This document shows positions 1 to 8,608 of a stretch of 36,912 nucleotides of DNA, piece after piece. This stretch comes from Bacteroidota bacterium (lineage in GTDB: Bacteria; Bacteroidota; Bacteroidia; Chitinophagales; Chitinophagaceae). Made by a program: the position numbers and the translations under genes. The DNA lies in the NCBI GenBank assembly GCA_018267675.1, contig JAFDYA010000135.1, forward strand, positions 1 through 36,912, given 5' to 3'. The number at the start of each line of letters is the position of its first letter. Positions within the stretch are counted from its first letter, which is position 1. The notes beneath the pieces were generated by a model. It saw only the letters and a list, made by a program, of their open reading frames with translations, ran no database searches and was not told the origin of the DNA.

Positions 1-261
1 ACAATAATGGTAGTGACCAACTGTCCGGAAAGTGCCATCAAGATCTTCCCGAACCCTGCGACCAGCGTAGTTCATGTACAAGGCGTAGCAGCAGGCGATG
101 AAGTGAAGATAATGGATGCCTTGGGTCAGGTAGTTACCTCTGCGGTAGCCCCCGGCAACATCACCACATTAGACTTGACCCCTTACACTCCCGGAGTATA
201 TTCCGTGATGGTGACTCATGGTACAGCCATGACTAAGGCAGGTACTGTGGTGAAGCAATAA
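1..261 (+). CDS. T9SS type A sorting-domain protein, C-terminal fragment
   Basis: The frame is open from the first base of the window and stops with TAA at 259-261, so this is the tail of a longer gene that begins upstream. The visible 86 or so residues contain the type A sorting-domain pattern: a K-I-F-P-N-P-A start, a middle strand containing M-D-A-L-G-Q-V, and a G-V-Y-S-V-M-V strand before the final V-V-K-Q. In this family the domain directs export through the type IX secretion system and is usually cleaved at the cell surface. The cargo lies outside the window, so its function cannot be given. A strong terminator follows 28 bases after the stop codon. Confidence 0.88.
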   Translation, partial: TIMVVTNCPESAIKIFPNPATSVVHVQGVAAGDEVKIMDALGQVVTSAVAPGNITTLDLTPYTPGVYSVMVTHGTAMTKAGTVVKQ

Positions 262-289
262 GCGAACGGTTATTTTAACCAATAGAAAG

Positions 290-319
290 GCTGCCTCTTT
301 AGAAAGGGGCAGCTTTTTT
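290..319 (+). terminator. Rho-independent terminator of the T9SS cargo gene
   Basis: The stem starts at 290 with GCTGCC and closes with GGCAGC at 308-313. It is extended by CTTT/AAAG pairing to about 10-11 bp with one G-T wobble and a very short loop. A run of six T follows at 314-319. Confidence 0.9.
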
Positions 320-399
320 GTGCAGCCAACTGATGCGTAGCACGGGCATAAGGGATACCCATGAATAGGAAAGCCGCCTCGGTATGGAGCTGGCCTTGC

Positions 400-495
400 G
401 CCCCGGATAGCAGTGGAAAGCTCCGAAATGGAGTGGAGTGCAACGGAGCGACATGAGGACTTGAAACGTATAGCCGGAAATGGCGCCCAAAAAAT
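400..495 (+). repeat. Intergenic stem-loop repeat, copy A
   Basis: The copy begins with GGATAGCAGTGGAAAG (405-420). A stem GCTCCG (420-425) pairs with CGGAGC (444-449). A TTGAAACGTATAGC block follows at 461-474, and it ends in GGCGCCCAAAAAATG (482-496). The last 37 bases match the minus strand at 31017-31053 (copy C) at 31 of 37 positions by eye. Related sequence may extend left to about 323. No convincing gene lies here; the gap 320-549 otherwise shows nothing. Confidence 0.75.
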
Positions 496-549
496 GAAGA
501 GAGTGCTAGGCAGGCTCCACTTAATCTTGGTGGTAGTTATACCTGTCGT

Positions 550-1977
550 CTAATCCTTGCGTAGTGTCAAGAGGGCTACGTTTTCGATATGGTGGGTGTG
601 TGGGAACATGTCCACGGGTTGGAGCGCTACTACATCATAACATGTGTGGAGCAAGGCCAAATCACGGGCTTGTGTGGCTGGGTTACAACTTACGTACACA
701 ATTTTTGGTGCTCGTACTTTAAGGAGCATTTCGACCAATGCTTGATGCATTCCGGCGCGGGGAGGGTCGGTAATGATCACGTCGGGATGTCCATGCTTTG
801 CAAAAAAATCGTCGGTACAAATCTTAATGACATCACCGGCAAAGAATTCACATTGGCTTAGTCCGTTGGTGGCCGCGTTGATTTTGGCATCTTCAATTGC
901 GTCGGGGACTGCTTCTATCCCAATCACTTTCTTTACGAGTTTGCTACAGAAGATACCGATGCTCCCAGTGCCGCAATAAAGATCATAAAGGGTTTCGGTA
1001 CCGTTTAGTTGGGCGAATTCACGGGTAATGCGGTAGAGCTTTTCGGCTTGTGCTGTGTTAGTTTGAAAAAAAGATTTTGGAGAAATTTTGAATTGAAATT
1101 CGTCCAGATTTTCACGAATAAAACCGGACCCGTAGTAGGTGCTTACCGGCAGGTCGTAAATAGTGTCATTCTGCTTGCTATTAATAGTGTAAAGCAAGGT
1201 GGTGAGTTCTGGAACTTTATTCCGCAAATAGTCTAATAGTGCTTTGCGTTTTGGTGGATCGTCATGGTGAAATACAATGTTGACTAGGCTTTCCCCGGTA
1301 CGGGCAACCCGAATAATCACGTTGCGCAGCCATCCGGTTTGTTCTCGGAAGTGGTAGTAAGGTGCGTCATTCTTTTGGGTGTATTCTTTAAGAGCCTGGA
1401 AGATTTTGTTGCTTGGTTCGGGCTGTAAAAAGCAAGCATCAATAGCAACAACTTTATCAAAAAGTCCGGGTGCATGAAAGCCTAATGCCGGCTCTTGAAT
1501 TAGTGTGTTATCCCCAGCGGCCTTTATTTCATCTTGAGTAAAATAGCGTGTTGCACTAAACGTAAATTCCAGCTTGTTGCGATAGTATTGTGTCTTGTCG
1601 GCGCCAACGATTGGAGCGATTTCGGGTAGCTGGATGCCAGATATTCTATTGAGTTGATCGGCGACTTGTTGTTGTTTATATTTTAGCTGTAGCGGATAGG
1701 GTAGCATTTGCCATTTACAGCCACCACAAACACCAAAGTCCGGACAAAATGCGGGTACACGATCCGGCGAAAATTGAGTTATTTCGACAGCTTTTCCTTC
1801 TGCAAAAGAAGACTTGTTTTTTCGGAGAAGGATAGTGGCAATGTCTCCCGGCACCACTGCTTCCACAAATACTTTTTTACCATCAGGTAGAAGTCCTATG
1901 CTTTTTCCTTCGGCGGCGTAGGCTTTGATTTCAATTCCCGGAATCGGTTGATTGCTGTTTTTCTTTTTTCTCCCCAA
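550..1977 (-). CDS. rlmD: 23S rRNA (uracil-5-)-methyltransferase RlmD
   Basis: This is an SAM-dependent m5U methyltransferase of the TrmA/RumA family, with an iron-sulfur cluster, acting on 23S rRNA. An N-terminal TRAM-like domain (A-A-E-G-K-S-I-G onward) comes first. It is followed by C-X5-C-X2-C (CPDFGVCGGC) plus a later Cys in D-A-C-F-L-Q, the pattern for a [4Fe-4S] cluster. The SAM loop is L-Y-D-L-Y-C-G-T-G-S-I-G, then T-D-P-P-R-A-G, the catalytic Cys in Y-V-S-C-N-P, and the family H-x-E near the end (H-H-I-E-N-V). No ATG is available near the N terminus. The frame stays open up to a TTG at 2007, but the TTG at 1977 gives a GRKKK-type N terminus usual for Bacteroidetes homologues, so that start is preferred (475 residues). 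The choice between RlmD and a paralogue with another rRNA target site is inference. Confidence 0.88.
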   Translation of the reverse strand: MGRKKKNSNQPIPGIEIKAYAAEGKSIGLLPDGKKVFVEAVVPGDIATILLRKNKSSFAEGKAVEITQFSPDRVPAFCPDFGVCGGCKWQMLPYPLQLKYKQQQVADQLNRISGIQLPEIAPIVGADKTQYYRNKLEFTFSATRYFTQDEIKAAGDNTLIQEPALGFHAPGLFDKVVAIDACFLQPEPSNKIFQALKEYTQKNDAPYYHFREQTGWLRNVIIRVARTGESLVNIVFHHDDPPKRKALLDYLRNKVPELTTLLYTINSKQNDTIYDLPVSTYYGSGFIRENLDEFQFKISPKSFFQTNTAQAEKLYRITREFAQLNGTETLYDLYCGTGSIGIFCSKLVKKVIGIEAVPDAIEDAKINAATNGLSQCEFFAGDVIKICTDDFFAKHGHPDVIITDPPRAGMHQALVEMLLKVRAPKIVYVSCNPATQARDLALLHTCYDVVALQPVDMFPHTHHIENVALLTLRKD

Positions 1978-2179
1978 AGCGTAAGATTTCAACTGGCAAA
2001 AGTACAAACTGGCTCTACTATTGTTCTTTTGATTTTTTTTTTCTGAGTGTTGAAAAATATGGTCGACAATAAATTTTATTGGTTTGCCAACGAATTCAAT
2101 CCGGGTACCGTCTATTAGTTTGTCTTTTTAGTCAAAAATGTTTGCTAAAGACTATTTTTTACCATTATCTTAGCCAATT

Positions 2180-4747
2180 ATGAAATCAGCAACATTTCTA
2201 CTTAATTGCTTTCTTACAGTATTCGCTACGCTGTTCTTAATAAATGTTACTCGGGCACAAAATCCAATGCCACTTTGTAGCGGCCCAGGAGCCGGCATGG
2301 TGGAAGTTATAGACACCCTCGGAAACGTTTATAAGATAGACCCAACAGCACCGGGGACACTTATTCCGACCGGCATTACAGGGCCGGCCAATTCTAAGGC
2401 ACTAGCGGTATCGGCTAACTTAAATGGTGGAGTAAGCCCCACTTATTACACCACATTCATGATTGCCGGGATTAATTATCTCCATTATTGGAACAAGTTT
2501 GTTTGGATTAATACCACCCACGTGATGAACGTTGATGACATTACCGGCGCGGGTACTTTAATCTATGGCTATGACTACGTTAACGGCTTTGTGTACAAGT
2601 ATGATGGCACGGGCAATGCTACATTTTTGGTAGGTTTTATGCCTTGTACTAATGCATCTGAGGATATTGCCGGCGATTGTGCAGGCAATTTTTATGTGAT
2701 TAATCAGGGCGCGACTACCCCAACTTTGAAGAAGTATAATTCCTCAGGAGTGTTGCAGAATACGTGGACACTTACCGGCACATTTGCTAATGGTGGCAAG
2801 GGTTTGGCGGTAAACGGAAATATGGTTTACTACGACGGTTCTGATGGGAAATTCTATTCCGGTTTGATTGGTGCTACAACAGTAAATTTTGCTGCCTCAA
2901 CGGCATCCCCATTTTCAACCTCACCCATTTTTGACATGGCAAGTTGCGGTGATCGCGGGGTGAATACCGCAGCAGGAGCTAAAGATTCAATATTTGGATG
3001 CGATGGTAGTGTGGCACAAATCCTTACCGCTACAGGACCTGGCCCTTATGACTGGACGGTGATTAGTGGCCCTGCGGTTATTACCGGAACAGGCCAGACG
3101 GTTTCCGTAACAGCCTCACAGGTATCTATCGTTACCCATAAGGATGCTGATTGTAGCGGAAATAATACTTTGGTTGATACTACTGTACTCTATATTGCTA
3201 ATGCGCAAGTAGATGCTGGTAATGATACGACACTTGTTGGTTGCCATGGCATTTTCTTGGATACTCTTAATGGCAGCCTTATAGTTGATACCTCCTACCA
3301 TGTTACTTACAATATTCAATGGGGGCCACTAGATGGTACGATTTTGTCGGGTGATAGAACGCTGAACCCAATTATTGCGCCAACGAAGTCGCAATACTAT
3401 TACCTTACCGTAAGTACCTTGGCTGGGTGCAATTTTGTGGATTCTGTATTTATCCGCGTCATTGACTCTACTCCTGTTCCCAACTTTGCCGCGCTCCCAA
3501 AGTTTAATTGCCTTGTGGATACGGTTCGCTTCGTCAACCTAACTACCGGAGGTTTCGATAGTGTGTATTGGGAATTTGGCGATATTCTCAATTCCGGGTC
3601 AAGCGCAACATCACCAACCTTCTATTATGGCGATCAGGGATTGTATAAGGTTAAGTTATTAACCTACATGCATATCAACGGAGGTAATGATGTTTGTATC
3701 GACTCGGTAGAGTCCGTTATTAACTTATTGCACCCGAATATACCGGAATTTGGTGTGGATGATAGTACGGTTTGTGTGGGGACTCCAATCACATTTAAAG
3801 ACAAATCAAAAACGTATACCTGCGCCCCGAACATCACGCCGACTTTTGAGTATGATTTTGGAGATGGCACAAAGTCCACTTCTTCAAATATCGTCCATTC
3901 CTATACCCAGACGGGTACCTACAAGGCTACTCTTATTTTGAGGAATTGTTTAGGCTGCGTTGATTCTTACTCGAAAATTATAGTCGTGGATACCTTGCCG
4001 TTTGTCCGATTTGAAAATCCAGATTCGGTCATTTGTGAGGGGCAAAGGCTGCATTTAGTCGCGGATTATTTGACGGTGGGGCATACTGGTACCACGATTG
4101 ATTTGGGGGATGGAACAGTGTTCCAAGATCGAGATACAGTTGATTATTCTTTTGCTAAAGCGGGAACTTATAATGTAACGCTTACCGGGCATTATCGGAT
4201 TTGCCCCGACATGGCCTTTACTCAGTTAATACAAGTAGATCCCTACCCTAGAGTATATCTAGGAGACGATACTGTGCTCTGCCCGAATGGATCACCATTA
4301 GTTCTTTCGGATAGGAACAACTCGTTTAATCCCGATGCAAAATTCTTATGGAATACTGGTGCCAAGACAGCAAGTATTTTAGCTAAGGATATTGGTACCT
4401 ATTGGGCGCAAGTGACTATTGGTGGTTGCACTGGTACAGACAGCTTGGTGGTGAATAAGGATTGCTACGTGGACATTCCAAACTCCTTCACACCAAACGG
4501 TGACGGTGTGAATGATTACTTCCTACCCCGCCAAATGTTGGGTAGAAGCATCAATTCATTTACAATGACCGTTTACAATCGTTGGGGGCAAATTGTATTT
4601 CAATCGGCTACTACAAACGGTCGTGGTTGGGATGGTAAATTCAACGATAAAGATCAGCCACAAGGCGTTTATGTCTATTCCATTGATGTAAGCTTCGACA
4701 ATAACGTCTCTGAACACTATACCGGAAATGTGACTTTGCTGCGATAA
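2180..4747 (+). CDS. PKD-domain surface protein with gliding-motility-type (T9SS type B) C-terminal domain
   Basis: An 855-residue secreted protein with a signal peptide at residues 1-26 (ends T-R-A-Q). The N-terminal 250 residues look like a beta-propeller-like region (D-T-L-G-N-V-Y-K-I-D repeats), but this is a weak call. PKD-like modules follow, marked by W-E-F-G-D near 463, Y-D-F-G-D-G-T near 557 and I-D-L-G-D-G-T near 640, each followed by a G-x-Y-x-V-x-L strand. From about residue 765 the sequence is a type B sorting domain: P-N-S-F-T-P-N-G-D-G-V-N-D-Y-F, then Y-N-R-W-G-Q, then G-W-D-G, ending N-V-T-L-L-R. Such proteins are exported by T9SS and stay at or near the cell surface. The binding target is unknown. 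TATCTTAG, a degenerate -7 box, lies close upstream of the ATG. A strong hairpin follows the stop. Confidence 0.9.
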   Translation: MKSATFLLNCFLTVFATLFLINVTRAQNPMPLCSGPGAGMVEVIDTLGNVYKIDPTAPGTLIPTGITGPANSKALAVSANLNGGVSPTYYTTFMIAGINYLHYWNKFVWINTTHVMNVDDITGAGTLIYGYDYVNGFVYKYDGTGNATFLVGFMPCTNASEDIAGDCAGNFYVINQGATTPTLKKYNSSGVLQNTWTLTGTFANGGKGLAVNGNMVYYDGSDGKFYSGLIGATTVNFAASTASPFSTSPIFDMASCGDRGVNTAAGAKDSIFGCDGSVAQILTATGPGPYDWTVISGPAVITGTGQTVSVTASQVSIVTHKDADCSGNNTLVDTTVLYIANAQVDAGNDTTLVGCHGIFLDTLNGSLIVDTSYHVTYNIQWGPLDGTILSGDRTLNPIIAPTKSQYYYLTVSTLAGCNFVDSVFIRVIDSTPVPNFAALPKFNCLVDTVRFVNLTTGGFDSVYWEFGDILNSGSSATSPTFYYGDQGLYKVKLLTYMHINGGNDVCIDSVESVINLLHPNIPEFGVDDSTVCVGTPITFKDKSKTYTCAPNITPTFEYDFGDGTKSTSSNIVHSYTQTGTYKATLILRNCLGCVDSYSKIIVVDTLPFVRFENPDSVICEGQRLHLVADYLTVGHTGTTIDLGDGTVFQDRDTVDYSFAKAGTYNVTLTGHYRICPDMAFTQLIQVDPYPRVYLGDDTVLCPNGSPLVLSDRNNSFNPDAKFLWNTGAKTASILAKDIGTYWAQVTIGGCTGTDSLVVNKDCYVDIPNSFTPNGDGVNDYFLPRQMLGRSINSFTMTVYNRWGQIVFQSATTNGRGWDGKFNDKDQPQGVYVYSIDVSFDNNVSEHYTGNVTLLR

Positions 4748-4766
4748 TCAGCCCAATAATTTCAGG

Positions 4767-4801
4767 AAAGCGTGAACGATATTTTTCGTTCACGCTTTTT
4801 T
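4767..4801 (+). terminator. Rho-independent terminator after the PKD protein gene
   Basis: A perfect 13-bp stem (4767-4779 with 4786-4798), AAAGCGTGAACGA pairing with TCGTTCACGCTTT, has a 6-nt loop. The T-run continues to 4801. It sits 20 bases after the stop. Confidence 0.92.
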
Positions 4802-4880
4802 GATCTCTATTCGGACCCTTGGCTTTGTAGAGGTATTGCGTTGCAGCAAATAGGCTACCAAAAAGTCTAGTGTAGAACGT

Positions 4881-4911
4881 AATAGAGCGGCCAACATTTG
4901 GCCGCTCTATT
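4881..4911 (-). terminator. Strong hairpin between convergent genes, probable terminator of the E1 gene
   Basis: A 14-bp perfect stem (4881-4894 with 4898-4911), AATAGAGCGGCCAA with TTGGCCGCTCTATT, has a 3-nt loop. It starts 25 bases beyond the E1 stop. There is no clear U-run on the minus strand, so the direction is uncertain; it may simply insulate the two converging transcripts. Confidence 0.6.
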
Positions 4912-4935
4912 TTCAAAATTATTGGAATAGAAAGC

Positions 4936-7134
4936 TTACCAGGCAAGCATTTCCGCAATTTTATTTGCTACTTTTTCAGCGGATGGTAGCATAGCTGCTT
5001 CCAGACCTGTATTCATCGGTACAGCCGGAAGATTTAGTGCGCCCATTGTCTGTACCGGAGCATCCAGATGAGTAAAACATTGTTGTGAAATTCGGCAAGC
5101 CAATGCTTCAGCAAAAGAATTATTGAGTTGCTCTTCGGTCAATACCAAGCATTTTCCATGTCTGCGCACAGTATCCATCACTAATGCTTCATCCAGCGGA
5201 AATAGTGTACGTAAGTCAACAACTTCAATAGCGCCCGGGAAATTTTTTGCTGCTGCTTTAGCCCAATATACGCCCATGCCGTAGGTGATAATGCACAGGG
5301 AAGATCCTTCGTCAACCTTGTCATCAGTGGCTTGAAGTACTATATTCCCTTTGCCAAAAGGTAGGACATAGTCGCGATCCGGCTCCACCATCATCGCTTC
5401 ATTTGTGCCGGGCACTTTACTCCAGTATAGCCCTTTATGCTCCAACATGATTACAGGATTAGGGTCTAATGAGGCCGCCTTCATTAAGCCTTTCATATCA
5501 GCAGCATTACTCGGGTAGGCGATTTTTATACCTTTCACATTGGCAAGGATGCTTTCTACGCTGCCACTATGATAGGGGCCTCCGCCTCCATATGCGCCAA
5601 TGGGTACACGCAAAATGCAGTTTACTGGGAATTTGCCACAGGAGAGGTAGCAGCTCTTGCTGATTTCTGTGATCAGTTGATTAAGGCCAGGGAAGACATA
5701 GTCTGCAAACTGTACCTCAACTATGGGCTTCAAGCCTACGGCACTCATCCCAACCGTTGAACCTATGATATAGGCTTCTTGGATTGCCGTGTTGAATACG
5801 CGGTCGTCTCCAAACTGCTCGGCAAGGGTGGCAGCCTCCCGGAATACACCACCAAGGCGGCGGCCAACGTCCTGGCCATAGAATAGTGCTTCCGGAAAGT
5901 CTTGAAGTATTTCTTCTACTGCATGTAAGGCGGCATCTACCATCACCGTTTTTTCCGTCTTTCCTTCAGGTGTTCGGATGCCCGTTTCTTTAGTTACCGG
6001 AGTGGGTACAAACACCCAATCATTTACTGTTGTAGGGTCGGGTTCGGGAGCTGCCACAGCCGCAGCAAATTCACGAGCAACAAACTCCTTTTCTTCCTCT
6101 TCTATCTTCTCTAAAGTAGCAACACTTACCCCACGGCGCAAAAGCTGCTCCCGCAACTTCGGAGCAGGATCATTTTTGGCATGTTTCGCTAAATCTTCCG
6201 GAGTGCGATACCATTCTTTCCGTACCCCGCTCGTATGATGCCCCAAAAGTGGAACCTTAGCGTGGACTAAAATTGGTTTCCGCTCCTTGCGTACCCAGTC
6301 AATGGTATATTCCATTGTTTTGTAGGCATCTTCAAAATTGGAACCATCCACCCGGACGCGCTCCAAGCCCTTGAAGCCTGCAGCATACTCAAATGCATCG
6401 TTGGTGCGTGCTTCATCAGAGCTTACAGAGATACCCCAATCATTGTCTTGAACCAAATAGATAATGGGTAGCGAATGAAGTGCAGCAAAAGAAAGTGCTT
6501 CGCTCACCTCGCCTTCAGTGACTGATCCGTCACCGAGCGAACAAACGACAACCGGTGGGCTAGGGTAGGTGTTTAAATTGTGCTTTTCGATGTATTCCAG
6601 ACCTTGTGCCACACCTGTAGTGGGGATCACTTGCATCCCTGTAGCACTACTTTGATGGATGATTTTAGGGAGCTGTTCTCTACGGCTATTGGGGTGATTG
6701 TAATACGCTCTTCCTCCGGTAAACGGATCATCAGCTTTTGCCAGTAATTGCAACATCATTTCATAAGGACGCCAGCCCATACCGAGCATCATGCTTTCAT
6801 CCCGGTAGTAGGGACTTGCCCAATCATGCGGTTCAAGCAGGAAACCTGTAGCCAGTTGTATCGCTTCATGTCCCCGTGATGTGCTGTGTACATACTTGCA
6901 AATCGGGCGGTTGGCTTCATAAATATCAGCCATTGCGCGCGCTGTCATCATCAGGCGATAAGCCTTTAGTAGAATTTCTTTTGATGGCATGGGGCGCAAA
7001 GATAGTCCTTCCAAATTGGGCTGGAAATTGTTGTCAGCATTTCCTTTTTGTGTTCGATTCTTACCGAGCAGGGACGCTGCTCTGATGAACGAATACAATG
7101 AGGGCTTTTGCATATTGGATGTAATTGTGCTCAT
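4936..7134 (-). CDS. 2-oxo acid dehydrogenase E1, fused alpha and beta subunits
   Basis: A 732-residue thiamine-diphosphate enzyme that decarboxylates a 2-oxo acid and passes the acyl group to an E2 lipoyl protein. The alpha half (to about residue 370) includes the R-G-H-E-A region. Its ThDP/Mg motif is G-D-G-S-V-T-E-G-E near residue 200, ending in Q-D-N-D-W-G-I-S. The beta half starts near K-T-V-M-V-D-A-A and contains the F-Y-G-Q-D-V-G and V-E-V-Q-F-A-D-Y motifs and the C-terminal transketolase domain. In many bacteria these are two proteins; a single-chain form is common in Bacteroidota. The substrate is probably a branched-chain 2-oxo acid (or pyruvate), because this fusion type is usually annotated that way and a leucine dehydrogenase is encoded at 16472. 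No E2/E3 genes are in the window. ATG at 7132-7134 is only 30 bases from the divergent arginase-family gene. Confidence 0.88.
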   Translation of the reverse strand: MSTITSNMQKPSLYSFIRAASLLGKNRTQKGNADNNFQPNLEGLSLRPMPSKEILLKAYRLMMTARAMADIYEANRPICKYVHSTSRGHEAIQLATGFLLEPHDWASPYYRDESMMLGMGWRPYEMMLQLLAKADDPFTGGRAYYNHPNSRREQLPKIIHQSSATGMQVIPTTGVAQGLEYIEKHNLNTYPSPPVVVCSLGDGSVTEGEVSEALSFAALHSLPIIYLVQDNDWGISVSSDEARTNDAFEYAAGFKGLERVRVDGSNFEDAYKTMEYTIDWVRKERKPILVHAKVPLLGHHTSGVRKEWYRTPEDLAKHAKNDPAPKLREQLLRRGVSVATLEKIEEEEKEFVAREFAAAVAAPEPDPTTVNDWVFVPTPVTKETGIRTPEGKTEKTVMVDAALHAVEEILQDFPEALFYGQDVGRRLGGVFREAATLAEQFGDDRVFNTAIQEAYIIGSTVGMSAVGLKPIVEVQFADYVFPGLNQLITEISKSCYLSCGKFPVNCILRVPIGAYGGGGPYHSGSVESILANVKGIKIAYPSNAADMKGLMKAASLDPNPVIMLEHKGLYWSKVPGTNEAMMVEPDRDYVLPFGKGNIVLQATDDKVDEGSSLCIITYGMGVYWAKAAAKNFPGAIEVVDLRTLFPLDEALVMDTVRRHGKCLVLTEEQLNNSFAEALACRISQQCFTHLDAPVQTMGALNLPAVPMNTGLEAAMLPSAEKVANKIAEMLAW

Positions 7135-7149
7135 CCATTTTAGATAGGT

Positions 7150-7157
7150 TATTTTTG
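7150..7157 (+). promoter_or_regulatory. Bacteroidetes -7 element upstream of the arginase-family gene
   Basis: TATTTTTG matches TAnnTTTG. It ends 7 nt before the ATG at 7165, so transcription should start at or next to the start codon. The best -33 TTG (7125-7127) is spaced a little wide. Confidence 0.55.
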
Positions 7158-7164
7158 CTAGACC

Positions 7165-8130
7165 ATGCGGAACATAAAAATCATTGAAGTAAAGAGTGAA
7201 ATTGGAGCCGGTACTCGAGGTGCAAGCCTTGGAGTAGATGCATTGAAAATTGCGGCACTGGATTTCATGAGCAACTTCTTCGTCAACTTTCCATCCGAAG
7301 TGGTAGAGACGGAAAACAACATGTTGTATGAACCGGTAATAGCACCTTATGCCAAGCGTATTAAGGGTGTTTACACGATGTACGAGCGCGTGGCAGAATC
7401 TGTGTCGGCAACGCTAAAAAGTGGGTTGTTTCCAATAGTCTTAGCAGGTGATCATAGTACCGCTGGTGGCACAATAGCCGGGATTAAAATAGCAAAGCCA
7501 AAACAACGTTTGGGGGTGATTTGGATTGATGCCCATGCTGATATGCACACCCCCTTTACTTCCCCTTCCGGTAATATGCATGGCATGCCTTTGGCTACCG
7601 CCTTGGGTTTAGATAATGTTTCAGCAAAAATTCATAAACCAGATGCTACAACACTAGATTATTGGAACAAACTCAAGAATATTGGAAAGATTTGCCCCAA
7701 GATTCTTCCGGAGGATGTCGTGTTTATTGCGCTTAGAGATTATGAAAAGGAAGAGGAACAGTTGCTGAAGCAGCTCAACATCAAAGTGTTTACTGTTGCA
7801 GAATTGAGGCGAAAAGGGGTAGAGCATATTGTCCGCCAGACCATGCAGTATTTAGCAGCTTGCGATGATCTTTATGTGTCGTTTGATGTAGATAGTTTAG
7901 ACTCCGGAATCTCCAGAGGTACTGGTACACCTGTAAGTAATGGTCTTAAAGAACGTGAGGCGGAGGACCTGCTTGCAGCCTTAGCGCAATATCATAAAAT
8001 CTGTTGCTTGGAAGTGACCGAAGTAAATCCGACCCTAGACAAAGAAAATCTCATGGCCGAGATTGCATTCAACATCCTGCAAAGAACCGTGAATATATTG
8101 CTCCAAAATGTGGGTGCAGTATTGCGTTAG
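7165..8130 (+). CDS. rocF: Arginase/agmatinase-family ureohydrolase, probable arginase
   Basis: A 321-residue binuclear manganese hydrolase that would cleave arginine to ornithine and urea. All metal-binding motifs are intact: G-D-H-S (95-98), D-A-H-A-D (122-126) and S-F-D-V-D (239-243), plus G-N-M-H-G-M-P after the second motif and E-V-T-E-V-N-P near the C terminus. The order and spacing are those of arginases rather than agmatinases, but substrate choice in this family cannot be settled from motifs, and formiminoglutamase remains possible. The gene is divergent from the E1 fusion across a 30-bp gap, so the two promoters must overlap. A tRNA gene follows. Confidence 0.82.
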   Translation: MRNIKIIEVKSEIGAGTRGASLGVDALKIAALDFMSNFFVNFPSEVVETENNMLYEPVIAPYAKRIKGVYTMYERVAESVSATLKSGLFPIVLAGDHSTAGGTIAGIKIAKPKQRLGVIWIDAHADMHTPFTSPSGNMHGMPLATALGLDNVSAKIHKPDATTLDYWNKLKNIGKICPKILPEDVVFIALRDYEKEEEQLLKQLNIKVFTVAELRRKGVEHIVRQTMQYLAACDDLYVSFDVDSLDSGISRGTGTPVSNGLKEREAEDLLAALAQYHKICCLEVTEVNPTLDKENLMAEIAFNILQRTVNILLQNVGAVLR

Positions 8131-8262
8131 TAAGGAAAGTACGGGTTAAATTATTTGCGGCATTGCACTTCTAAATAATAGGCTTTAGCGCATCATTCTG
8201 TTCTGTTTTGCAGTAATCTTCAGGGGGAATTCTTTTCATTGTTTTCTTTTTCAAAAAAAAAT

Positions 8263-8292
8263 TTTGAGAAATCAATCACAACCTTACATTTG
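8263..8292 (+). promoter_or_regulatory. Promoter of tRNA-Ser
   Basis: A -33 box TTTG (8263-8266) and a -7 box TACATTTG (8285-8292) are separated by 18 nt. The -7 box ends 4 nt before the mature 5' end of the tRNA (8297). This fixes the promoter pattern for the window because the RNA end is known from the cloverleaf. Confidence 0.8.
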
Positions 8293-8296
8293 CCGC

Positions 8297-8381
8297 GGAG
8301 AGATGGCAGAGTGGTCGATTGCGGCGGTCTTGAAAACCGCTGACTGTAACAGGTCCGGGGGTTCGAATCCCTCTCTCTCCG
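8297..8381 (+). tRNA. tRNA-Ser (anticodon TGA)
   Basis: The acceptor stem GGAGAGA (8297-8303) pairs with TCTCTCC (8374-8380), with discriminator G at 8381. The anticodon arm GCGGT-CTTGAAA-ACCGC has TGA at 8331-8333. A long class II variable arm follows, as expected for serine. The T arm contains GGTTCGAATCC. The 3' CCA is not fully encoded (the genome reads GCAC), so it must be added after transcription. Length is 85 nt. Confidence 0.97.
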
Positions 8382-8398
8382 CACTTTCAAATTATATC

Positions 8399-8430
8399 TA
8401 GCCCAGGCAAATCAGCCAGGGCTATTTTTT
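8399..8430 (+). terminator. Terminator of tRNA-Ser
   Basis: TAGCCC (8399-8404) pairs with GGGCTA (8419-8424). An inner stem GGC/GCC (8406-8408 with 8415-8417) extends it, and six T follow at 8425-8430. Confidence 0.88.
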
Positions 8431-8608
8431 GGTACTAGCTTTTTCTGATCTTCTTTTAGCGCGATGCTTTCTACGCTTTCCTGAACAATTCTGCCAAGCC
8501 TTTACCTAAAAGATAATGGGCAAAGTCTGATATTAAAAGACATTCCTTCCAAATGCCATGCTGAAGGCTAATGGACAAGAGCGCACTACTAAAGCCACTG
8601 AATAGCGC

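Noticed and set aside
299..490. Minus-strand 63-residue open frame
   Set aside because: It lies within the terminator and repeat copy A and shows no protein-like pattern.
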